NCBI GenBank assembly: GCA_014706295.1
Contig: JACSVZ010000022.1
Location: forward strand, 12,976,830-13,040,829
Length of the DNA stretch: 64,000 bases
Reading direction: 5' to 3'
Source: Lycocorax pyrrhopterus obiensis
Lineage: Eukaryota; Chordata; Aves; Passeriformes; Paradisaeidae
Positions 29,401 through 40,200 of the stretch are shown one piece after another (the first letter of the stretch is position 1; every line of letters starts with the position of its first letter). Both the position numbers and the translations under genes were made by a program. Below the pieces are notes generated by a model. That model made no database searches and was not told the origin of the DNA. It saw nothing but the letters and a program-made list of their open reading frames with translations.

Positions 29401-32400
29401 TGCTCTACTTCTGGAGTTCCAGTAACTGTTATGCAGATACAAACACGTATTAAAGTGGGTGCTTTTGCCATTTCTCTTCCCTGGCCGCATCACGCGAGGT
29501 TTCTGTCCAGAACACTGATTTGCAGTCACAGGGCTGGTGCTTCTGTGGCTGGCAGAAACAGTCCAGTACCCATGAGGACAGACACTGTCTTTCAGTGGAA
29601 ATATAGGTGTAGGTAGGTATGATTATCATAAAATAAAAAGGGACTGTACAGTTGCTCTCCAAATCTACTGTTCATCTCTTTTTATTTTACAGTGCAAGGG
29701 TTAAGACATTTTCCTGCAGCATACCACACTTAATTACGAATATTAATCCCTATTAGGAGCATTAGACTTCTTCAGGGATTCACCTAAGGACAACTGAAGT
29801 ACATGGGATGAGTTGAAGACCAAGACTTCAACAGTATTTTGAGATTCCAGGGAGAAGACAGTCAAGAGTGTAGTCTACAAAGGGCACTAAACTGTCTTTA
29901 TTTACTTATTTGTGTGTGTCTGTAGTAAAACTGCATTTGCTCTTAAACTCAAAGTAAAATACTTAAACAGGAATATTTTTCCTATTGATTGTCAAACAGT
30001 TGTATTCTGGATGCAAATGAAGTCTTGCTGCTTTTGCTGAACACTTGCTTGTGGAAACTGATACCCATTTGCAGAATAATCAGCACACTGACTTTTCAAG
30101 GTTCAATGGGGAACTTCTGCACAGAACGGCATCATCTTCAGCCAGGACTTCATTCCTTTGCTCCTAACACTCTCTACTTACCAAATTGTCCATTGAACTC
30201 CTGTGCTCCTCCAAAAAAAAAAAAGGAAATGGGGTACAAGGCAGAAAGGTAGGGAGGGATACTGGCTACAAGGATAGTGCAGCTTTATGAACGTTTTGGG
30301 TTTTGCTAAACACTTTCCAGTGGAGACTGACACAAGTGTGAATTTTGTCATCTTGTTTGACTGAATTTTTGAAATCAAGGTATTACTGGTTAAATCCCAA
30401 CTTTCAGCATTTCAAATGATCCTGGGTGAAGAGCAGAGAGAGGGGTGGGAAAGAAGAGCAAGAAATCACCAGTCAAAATAGTAAATTTTTCATCTATTTA
30501 TTGATGGGCCTCTAGTCTTCTGATGGGTCAGTTAAGACTAAAACCATCTGTAGGCGTCTTTATTCTGTCCCTTCTCACCCCAATCTCTACCTCTGTCAGA
30601 TGTTTCTGTAATGAGTTCTAGGCTAACTTCATTTTTAGAAAACAAACAGAAGGAGAATGGCACTACCTTAACCTGAGACAGTCTCTGTGTCATGATCTAC
30701 ACTGTAGATCTAGGGGGGGAAATAAGTATTTTAAATAATAATATACTGAAGGAAGGAGGTTAAAGGAACTGACACTTCTCCATTTTTCCTGGATAACTCT
30801 TGCTAGCTTCTGCTCTTTGACACACAGAGAACCCATATGTGCCTGTAATGTTCAAGATCTTTTGATGTAATTTATGGGTGAAGTCCACAGCATCCATTGT
30901 ATATTGAGTCTGACTATTTCTACGCCAACATCAATAATTACCTGTAATCCATTACTAGAATTCTTATGCAAGTTGCTCTTTTTGTATCACTTAAAATGGA
31001 GCAGTACAGCACAGAGAAGCTGGACTCCCTGTCCTGAAGAATTCAGTCTAGAAACATAATTCCAATGTCAGACAAGAGACAGAGTGTATGAAAAGATAAA
31101 TTATTCAGTAATGAATCGTACACACTTATAATGCACAAGTTGTAATGAATCTCAGTTGCTCTTGTAATTTTGTAAAGTTGTTTACCTAATATGGTAGATG
31201 TGCCATATGGTACACTAAAGAGAGTGTTAGAATGAGGACGTGAAGATTTCGAGGTTTTTATTTCTAGTTTTGTAGGCATCTGTAAACTACATTCAAGCTG
31301 TCCTAGAATGTGAGCAGAGGAAGAATGCAGGCTGCTCTGCCCCTTTATGCTGACTGCTGCTGCCACTTGATAACATCCTCCATCTCTTCCTCCCGTGTTC
31401 CTCAGGCCCTGTGGCCCAGCACGGAGCTGTACCCTGGCTAGATGCCATCAAAGAAAGTCTTTCAGCCACTCTGCACCTTTAGGCTGGTTTAGCTTAAGTC
31501 AAGCCTTTTCACCCTTAATAAATCATTTGAGCAGCTGATTAACTCTTCCGCTGGGTGGGGAATGTGACCAGGCTTCTATTCCAGAGAGTTCTTTGGTATG
31601 TTGCTTATAGAATTTCACCATAGCTAAAACTAGCAACGTGCTCAATGTGGCAGCAGCAAAGAGGTTGGGACTGCCCAGCTCGAAGCAGCATTCCTGTCTT
31701 GTAAGAAACGGGCAACATGACCTACAGTGATGTCTGTAAAATCACAGCTACTTTGCAGCACTGTAATTTGTCAAAAATTAATAAAATGGGAGTTAAAATT
31801 CATACAGATGAAAAAGGCAGCTTTTACTCACCCTTGAGTTTCAAGTGATGACTGAGAAAAGCATTTGAGTACAACAATAAAATATTAATATAAAACTTCT
31901 CAGAGTGATGCCATGGGGGTAAGCGAGCGGAGCCCTGGGAAAGGCTTTGTAATTTTTAGTTATCAGCCAAAGTCTACTGCAGGTGAGAGGAGGACATAGA
32001 AACTAGAAGAGTAATATCCCTCACCATGACCTGAATTTCAAGATTTTCGATTTAAAGGTACTTACACTATTATTTGGCGCCTGTATGGTAAGAGCAAATA
32101 CCTAATCAGTTTTTATGTTTTCCCTGTGAATTTTAGGCATACCTCCCTTGTAGGTATGTTTGCATATTTGGGGGCAGGGTAAGATATGGACAGTACTTCA
32201 GCACTGTTCTCATTGCTTATGGGGTCGACTGTCAAGCAGATCAATTTAATTTATGTTAGAGTACTACAAGTTAAGCAATCACCACAAATATGTGATGGGG
32301 GAAGTGTTGACACCCACATCTGGGCAACCCTAAGTGGAGAAAACTTGGACGTATTTAAAGTGATCCCCTTTTCACAGATAACTCTTGGCTCTTGTCCTTC

Positions 32401-32990
32401 CAGGTCTCCAGCAGCCTCCAGACAGCAGCTTTCAGGCCAGTCAGTTCCCCAGAATCATCAACCAGCAGGTGCTGAGCCCATCCCACTACAACAGAGTTCC
32501 AGCCTCTAATGCCGCCCATTCCCAAAACATAAGAGCAAAGCTTATTTTAAAATACTGATATAAGAGGTGCTATTTTAAGCTTCCTACCCCTTAAAACTTG
32601 AAAGTTAAGTTAAATCAGGCAATAGAATAGGTTGCCTAGAGAGGTGGTGGAGTCACCACCCCGGAGGTGTTTAAGAGGCATCTGGATCTGGTGCTGGTGA
32701 TGTAATTTAGTGGTTTAGGGGTTACAGTGGTAGTGCAGTTGGACTTGATCTTAAAGGTCTCTTCCAACCTTGATGATTCTGTGATTCTATTCTGTGAAAG
32801 ATAAATCGTACCATCTGATAATATTGTTCCTACTGCATCTGGTAATAGTGTTCCTGTAATTCAGTTTTCTCGGGAAACAGCGCCTGGCAGAAGAGCGCAT
32901 TTATTGAAAGGCAGGTTGTATTTTTACGTTATTTACTTCCTTTATGATGGTTGCACAACAAGGTCAAAGTGCAGCTGCCTCCTGTAAGCG
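20500..32990. other. Intergenic region between LSM14B and TAF4
   Basis: About 12.5 kb of AT-rich DNA. I read both strands for conserved protein segments, splice-linked exons, tRNA-like folds and LTR ends, and found no convincing gene. Only a CR1-like fragment near 32627 and short homopolymers stand out. Open frames such as 26328-26516 or 31043-31366 have no recognisable family. Confidence 0.6.
32627..32796 (+). mobile_element. CR1-like LINE 3' fragment
   Basis: The order GGTTGCCTAGAGAGGTGGTG, GGAGGTGTTTAAGAGGCATC, TTGGACTTGATCTTAAAGGT, CTTCCAACCTTGATGATTCT and a terminal TGATTCTATTCTG matches the 3' end of CR1-type elements that end in repeated ATTCTGTG units. No coding capacity. Confidence 0.8.
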
Positions 32991-32999
32991 ATCATGTCC

Positions 33000-33949
33000 A
33001 CCTGCAGCCAGCGCCCGGCCGAGCCCCGCGGGCCGGGCCCGGGCCCCGGGGGCTCCGGTCCCCGCCGAGCGCCGCTGCGGAGCGCGGCTCTCCCCCAAGG
33101 GTTAAGCGGCGGCGGGGGTGTAACGCGGGCTGACACACGGGCGGGGATCGCCCCGCCGTTCCGGCTCGCAGCTGCGACTGGACCGTTCAAAATTGCCGTC
33201 TCCCTCTCTTTTCCCCCCCGCCTCCCCTCTCTCTCCTCTCCCTTTTCCCTCCCCGGCGCTGGGCTGGCGGCCGGGCGCGCTTTCCCGGGACTGGCCCCGG
33301 CCGTGCTGAGTCAGACCGCGCCCGGCGCCCGCCCCCGCGGCCCGGCCGCACCGAGGGGCTGCAGCCCCCGGCTCGCCCCGCCAGCGGCAAAAGGAGGGAG
33401 GCAGGCGTGGGGGCTCCTCCTCGCCCGCTGCCCCCGCCCGGGGCTGGGCGTGTGCCCCGCCCGCCCCGCCGGTGGATCAGTTACACGCAGCTGGCACAGG
33501 TGCGGGGCGCCCTTCAGACTCGCGCCGGCGGGGGAGACCCGGACGCAGGGAGCAGCAGGGAAAACATGCAGCCATTTTGGGCCGAGGCAGACAAAGAGCC
33601 GCCGGCGGCCGCGGCCGCCCCCGCCGCTCCGCGCGGCCCCCGAACCCCCCGCACCCGCGGCGCGGCCGCACCGAAGGGCCACAGCCCCCGCCCGCCCGCG
33701 GCCGCCGCGGAGCCGCCGCCCGACTCCCAACTAAACGATTGCAGCCATTTGCACGGCCTTTTATAGCGCGGGCGCCGGCCAATCAGCGGCGGGCGGAATC
33801 CCTGCCCGGCCGGTGATGTGCGGGCCGGGCGCTCGCGCGTGCGCGGTTGGGCGGGGGGGCCGAGTGTGAGCGGGGCGGGGGGAGGAGGGAGCTGTGAGAG
33901 GGGAGGGGGGGGAGGAGGGAGCCGCTCACAGGAACCCTCCGAATAAAAG
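33000..33949 (+). promoter_or_regulatory. TAF4: TAF4 CpG island promoter and 5'UTR
   Basis: Dense CpG from about 33000 to 34300. Visible elements: a MARE/AP-1-like TGCTGAGTCA at 33304-33313, CCAATCAG at 33779-33786, a TATA-like TTTTATAG at 33759-33766, an NRF1-like run CGCGCGTGCGCGG near 33833-33845, and GC boxes. Three YY1-type motifs occur (33568-33580, 33741-33750 on -, and AAGATGGCGGC at 33947-33957 overlapping the start codon). The transcription start is probably between about 33790 and 33900. Confidence 0.65.
33847..33930 (+). promoter_or_regulatory. G-run tract (G-quadruplex potential) before TAF4 start
   Basis: The non-template strand has successive runs of three or more G (GGGGGGG, GGGG, GGGGGG, GGG, GGGG, GGGGGGGGG) within about 85 bp, ending 20 bp before the start codon. 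If transcribed it could fold in the 5'UTR. Inference from composition only. Confidence 0.5.
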
Positions 33950-34265
33950 ATGGCGGCGGGCTCGGATCTGCTGGATGAGGTTTTCCTGAACACGGAGGTG
34001 GATGAGAAGGTGGTGAGCGACCTGGTGGGCTCCCTGGAGTCCCAGCTGGCGGCCTCCGGCCACCACCACCAGCACCACAAGGCGCAGGAGCCCCTGAGGG
34101 CCGCTGGGGGGCTGCTGGGGAACCATGTTGTGAGCAGCAGCAGTAGCAGCAGCAGCCCTAGCCCCAGCCCTGGAGGAGTAGTAGTAGGAGGCAATGCTAA
34201 TGCCCAAACAGAGAGCAGCAGCGGCAGCAAGATGGGACTGAGTGCCCCAGAGATCACAAAAGCAG
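33950..34265 (+). CDS. TAF4: TAF4 exon 1
   Basis: Start codon within AAGATGGCGGC. Encodes the conserved MAAGSDLLDEVFLNTEVDEK, a His-rich HHHQHH run (residues 39-44) and eight consecutive serines (about 62-69), to PEITKA plus one base. Donor GCAG|GTAACG, phase 1. Confidence 0.93.
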
Positions 34266-37200
34266 GTAACGTGGGCAGGGGTGGGGGGCTCTGAGGGAGA
34301 GGGGCCCTCCCCTCCCCCCACTCCCCAGCTCCCGCTGCCTCCTTCCCTCACTGCTTTCCCCCCTTTTCCCTCTCTCCTCCTTCTCGTTGTGGCAGGAGCG
34401 GGAGTGCAAAGGGTGGTATCGATCATACGGGGGAGAGCCTCCCCTCATCATGCCCCCTCGGTGTGTATCCGCGCCTCTGCTCCCTCCCCTTTATTTTCCC
34501 TCCTCGCCTGTGCTTACTCGAGGGTGTTGGATCATGTGTGGGGGCAGCCGCCCCGCAGAAGGAGCCGGCAGTGCCCGTCCGTGACTCTGCCGGTCCCCTC
34601 TGCTTTTCCTGCCCTTGTTGCTGGAGTGTAAAAGGGCTCTGTTAATCTCGGGGACTGAAGGAGGCAGAGCCCACCCCCTTGGTCATGGCTGTGCCTCCCA
34701 TGCCTCCTGTGACTGCTCCCCTTCCCTTTCCAGGGGTGGAGGTTATGGGGGGGATTCCCTCTTGATAATGCCGCCTTAGCTGTCTGTGTAAATGCTCCTT
34801 CCCCTCCCCCTTCGCTGTTGCTGAAGTGGAAGGGGGTGTTATTAATCATGACACCTATTTCCTGTAGAGGAGGAAGCGAGGGGGGATTTCAAGGGGAGGA
34901 AGTCCCTCAAAATGCTTCCCCCCCATATCTGCCTGCCTTGATATTCCCCCCGCACCCCCTCCCTTGTTCCAGGGGCTTGGAGGGGGCATCCAACACCTCC
35001 CATTCCTTCTCTGCCCTCAAGGGGGGGTTGTCACAACGCCGGGTCCCGGGAAGGGGGGGAATTCAGGCCACAACACCCCACCTTGCACAGCGCCTTCTCC
35101 CACCCGCCCACCCCCGGAGCTGCCTGGGAATATTCCCCCCTTCGTGTTGTGAGGGTTGAAGGGGGGAATTGTGAAGGCTGGGACTGAGGGCTCACTACGT
35201 GGGAATGGAGGGAAGCTGTTTTTCAGGGGGATTGAAAGAAATGTCTCCCCAGAATCTCTCTGCAATTCCTCCCCTCCCCCCCTTTTTTATTTTTGATTTC
35301 ATCTTGCTGAAGTGTAAGAAGATACTACAGACCCTCTGTTATGATTGATGAAACTCTTCTAGGAGGATCTCCTTGACCCTTATAATGTGCATCTCAGTGT
35401 CTGCCTGTCACTATTCTTTTCCCATTTCTGTCTCCTTAGGGCCAGAACCTGGACTCTGTGTGATTGTACTTGTGCTAACACCAGGCCTTATCAAGGGGCA
35501 TGAGGATTATTCAGGACAAGAAGCTACATCATCTTGTCCCTTCTGAAAACCAGCTTTGCTTTTTATTTATTTATTTTTAACTCTCTCTGGCAGTGGGAAC
35601 TTCAGATCCATCGGAACAAATTCTGTAATAAAGAAGAGGGGTCTTCTAGAAACGGACTCCAGGCCTTGCAGTACTTCTTATCTTGCCAGGCCAATGTTTT
35701 TCTTTCCTTTCACTTTTCATATTTTGCTGTTGTTGAGCCTCCTGATGTGACTGACTTACTTTGTAGGAGATGACAGGATTAGAGAGTAATGTGTGCTGAG
35801 TACAGGGACCATGTCTTAATAATGTGTCTTCCATGGCCATTCCGCGCCCCCCCCCCCCCCCCCCCGCAGTTGCAGTCCTGTTGCTAAATGGGATGTCAGG
35901 CTCTAGAATAGGGAAGAGGTCTTAGATGATCTTCCTCCCTTCCCTTGGTTCGTATTAAATCTGTTTTCCCTATTTTGTCTTACTGTAATGTCAAAAGCAG
36001 GGGTGTTACATTTAATACTGAATCTGCCAGTCTTTGGTGGGAAATTGGAGGCTTTAAGATAACGTCTTCAAAGCCATGTTCAGTTTGTATTCTGTCCTGT
36101 TTTCTTGGCTCCAGGCAGGCAGCTTGGGAGATGGAGAAGACCTGGTGATGAGGGAGAACATTCTGTCTTTGCTGGACTTCTCTTCTTGCTCATTTGCTCT
36201 TTTTAACCTTGTTGTTGTTTTGCAGGGGCAGGAGGAGTGCAGGGGGGTGTTATTAATCATAACACCAGGTCCCAGACTTCAGCTCTGGATGGAGCCACCA
36301 CAACGAGCACCAGCACCACCACTGCAGCAGCAGGAGGATCTGAAGTCACTGCTGCTCCAGGGACCCTCAGTCAGGGCAAATCGGTGGTTATCAGCACCAT
36401 GGCAACTGCCTTGTCCACCAGGAATGGCAAGATTGGGACCACGACGGTGCAGACTTTGAATGGGAGTAATGTGGTGATGAACTCTCACCACACAGGAAGT
36501 GCTGCTTTCTCTGGGACTCCTGTGACTGCCAACCCCGCTCCTGCACCTGCTGTTGCCCCTCTCGTTAACAATGGACCTGGATCCGTGGGGAAGGGAAACG
36601 CTGTTAATGCTGTTTTGCCCTCAGCTTCTAACACTGTCATCCAGACTTCTTTCCTTAATACTGCTGTGTCCTCTGCATCCTCCTCCTCGCCCACAGTGAT
36701 CTCCTCGCAGCCACCACCGAGCGTTGGCACCGGGGCGCCCACGGTAACGCTCGTGAGACCCCCGATCCACACAGCAGGACCCACGGTGGCTGCAGCTGGT
36801 GCAGCCACTCAGAACGGGAGCAATACTGTGATCAATTCAACCATCAGTGTGGGGAGTTTTCCTGCTGTTGCCACAGCCACTGTGGGATCTGGAGTTTCTC
36901 TCCAGACGTCACTTGTGAACAGCCAGTCTGGTTCCTCTGTGCCAGCAGCTCCTGCCACACAGGTCATCAAATCTGAGTCTCCTAAAACTATAGTCCAGGC
37001 AGTATCCCAACAGCAGACGCTGGCTACTGGTGGCCAGCCCAGTACTACAGGGGGTAACATGATTATTGGGCAAACTATGCAAGCTGGGCTCTCCAATGTT
37101 GCTCCCAATCCTGGTGGGATACCTCCTGCAGCTCCTGGCACCCCCACAGGAATGGCTAAAGGCACTGCCAATACAGTGGCACAAAGTCTGCCAAGGACTC

Positions 37201-40200
37201 CAACACCAACCACGAGTGGAATCAGAGCAACTTTGACTCCTACAGTTTTAGCACCTCGTTTGCCTCAGCCACCTCAGAATCCGACTAACATTCAGAATTT
37301 TCAGTTGCCACCAGGTAAGTCAGAGGATTGAGGGGTTTTATTTTGGAAGTGTATTTCTTGCAGGGAGGAAGGAATCCAAGTAAGATTCCGTGCCATTTAA
37401 TTGTGAATTGTGGAAAAGGCATTACATGTAACAATGAGAATGGTCTGGTGTTGAGTAGTAGTAGCATAGTAGCATCCCACTACTTAGTGTCTGATTTTGG
37501 GTGACCAGAAAGTCTTTTCAGCAGTAATTGAAAATAATTCTGCCTGGTATCTTTGTTCCAATGTGAGTGTAGATGAAGCTGCGAACTGCCAAAGTGTGAC
37601 AATGGAATATTATCCAATAAAATGTTGTTATTTCATTAGCACAAAAGACATTTTGACTTTTCAGGCGGTTTTGTCAGTAGTTTGTAACCTTTATGTGCTG
37701 CTCGGTTCCCTCCTGTCCCTGCGTGCCCCCAGTACCACAGAGCTCTCATGAACAGAGAAGCAGCAGATACAACACAGGAAAACTACGTACTTTTGCTTTA
37801 AATACCTTCAAAGTCTGACTTAAAAACTCACAGATTTGAAGCTTATGATCATCTTTTTAGTCGCTGGCATTCTGATACAAAAGGCAGACTTCCTATGTCC
37901 TTACCTCACCCTGTTGTGTCTAGGGCTGCAGCTTTTGTAGTAGCTAGTCTCATGCTTAGTGCTGAGCATCTCTGGACAAGGAATCTAGTCCTGAACTCAG
38001 TGGGTGAGTGAAGAGCAGGATGAGAAGCATTTCTTTGCTCAGAATTGTTCTGTCCCTCCTTAAATATCCTAGATTTGGGGATTTATTGTTATATATTTGC
38101 TATTATTTTGAATCAGGCTTGTTGCTTGTATCCACTTTGACTTTTAGCTGCAAATACTTGTGTGAACCTACACATTGCTTCCTGTCCTCCTAAGAATACA
38201 TACAATAGCTGGATTCTTACAGCTTACTGTTTTCAGGGCAGTATGCAAAGAACAGCTAATTAAATTTTGCTACTAACACTGAATGAAATCAGTGCTGGTT
38301 TTAGTAGGTGGTCTTAGTAAAATACAAGTGGTCTTAGTAAAACTCATCTCTTGGAACTCCTGACCAATCTCAGAGCAATGCACCTGTCACATGAAGTAGA
38401 TCAGGAATTACATATTGTGTTACTAAACACTGTGTTTTTGTGTAATATGCTGTCTGTGGTCTGTGATGCCATGTAGCTTGATGAAGTCTGTCAAACATTC
38501 TGTGTATCCAAGTACTAACTGATATAAATATTCCTCTTTCTTTTTTTTTTTCTGTAGAAGATTATTCCATATATGAGTAATTTGAATGACATGTTGCTAA
38601 TTTAAAAAATAGCAGTAAAACTCAGATCTTGAAATCCCAGTACTTGATATTGGAGCCTGTAAATTGATAGGTTGGAAAAGCCTTCTTTTATTTATTGCCA
38701 TAATGTATCAAAGGATTGATCCAGTTTAGTCTATTGCCATTTATACCTGCATTTTTTGTTAATACCGCCTTATTAAACCTGATTATGGGGGAAAATACTA
38801 CTGTGGAGTCCAGTGGGACCTTTTTTCAGGTAGCTGATGTTTTCAGACTGCCACAGCATACTGAAATGTGTTACTCTTAGAAACAACATTGCCAGTCCTT
38901 AAGCAAAATTGGACCATAAATTGTTCCTTTGGAGTTCTCGATAGATCAAAGTAAAACAATACAGGTTCTAAGCAGTTGGATTTTTATTAAGCACTTTTTT
39001 TGTCTGTCCTACACTTAAAGAAATATTTACAACTTCAAAAGAATAAGCATGACTTAAAATAAGCAAGTATATGTGACTGGATATATAGAATTTGGAAACT
39101 GAATTCTTGCATGATAAGACAGACTTAATATTGAAAAGGTTTTTTTTTTAGTAGAACTGATTATTTTTCTTTTGCATTCCTTTAGTTTGTTTTTTATACT
39201 TTGCAAAAGTAGCCAGCTTTGAAAATGCTTTGCATAAACCATTTCTTTCAAAACACTTAACTGGTGGATGCTGGGCTCTTACAAACGTCTCTGAGGCGCA
39301 AGGTCCAAGCACCTCTGCAAGTTTGGCCACGTGCTACTGCTGTGATCTTCAGCAGAGTGCAGATACATTCATAGTGAAAGGAGAATATGTGGCTGTGCTT
39401 TTGAAATTGTATTTTAAATGACAGCATCAGAGGCCAGATTTTTGGAGGCAGTTTGGTAATGTGAAGCTGCAGCTGCAGTGCCTGTGTGCTGTGCACCTAC
39501 TGCATGCGTCGAATTTGCGCTCACAAGTTTGTTTTTAAAAGTTAGTAGTGTGTGCTAGTAAGAGTTTCTAAGACAGCACTTGAAATAGTTTGAAATCATG
39601 CACTGCACACACAGCTTTTTACACCAAGAATTATAAACACTTAGAAAGAAAATTCTGATGGAAGGTTTGACCATGACAGCACAGGTTTTACAGTTATTTT
39701 CTTATCCAGAATTACTGTTTCTAGCTCTCCAAAATACAGTTACAGTGTCACATGTATGGAAAGCAGAATATAAAGTGTCAGCAGGAGTTATTAAGCTGTG
39801 ACTTGAAAATTAGGAGCCGTTCAAGGTTTCAAATGTTTTCTTCAAAAGAGCACGTGGAAAATAAACTCCATCAATGGTCTTTAAAACAGATTACTTTTAG
39901 ATTAATGCTTTGTATCTCATCAAGGCAATTGTGCAGCAAACCTTGACTGACCAAATTGGAATGTTTGAAGAGCCAGTGGGCCATAATTGTTGTGTCCTTA
40001 CTGGTTTTTGGTATATTTCTTCTCCAAGGAACTGGACTGTTGAGAGTATCTGTGTATTAATGATGGTTTTCCACTTCTGACATCTTTGAGGAGAAGACTG
40101 TTGTGCTTAGTCTTTTCTTCAGGAGCCTGTGTTTGGAACTTTGTGCTCCAATTGGACAGATTTGGGTAATGAAGGTCCCAAAATAACCCTATTTATACCT

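Larger units (their letters stand above)
34266..36225 (+). other. TAF4 intron 1, GC-rich and internally repetitive
   Basis: A 1960-bp intron whose first ~1.1 kb (34266-35360) consists of pyrimidine-rich blocks and degenerate repeats that resemble the exon 2 start; the rest is ordinary intron with a 19-C run. No coding exon could be placed in it. Confidence 0.75.

Noticed and set aside
20500..32990. Search for endogenous retrovirus or LTR sequence between LSM14B and TAF4
   Set aside because: No primer-binding site, LTR ends or retroviral protein motifs were recognised; only a CR1-like fragment was supported.
33566..33766. Short open frame starting MQPFWAEADKEPP upstream of TAF4
   Set aside because: It ends before the likely TAF4 transcription start and has only alanine/proline composition; not in frame with TAF4.
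33514..34257. 247-codon open frame on - across the TAF4 start
   Set aside because: Antisense to TAF4 exon 1 and its GC-rich promoter; leucine/proline-rich composition without a domain.
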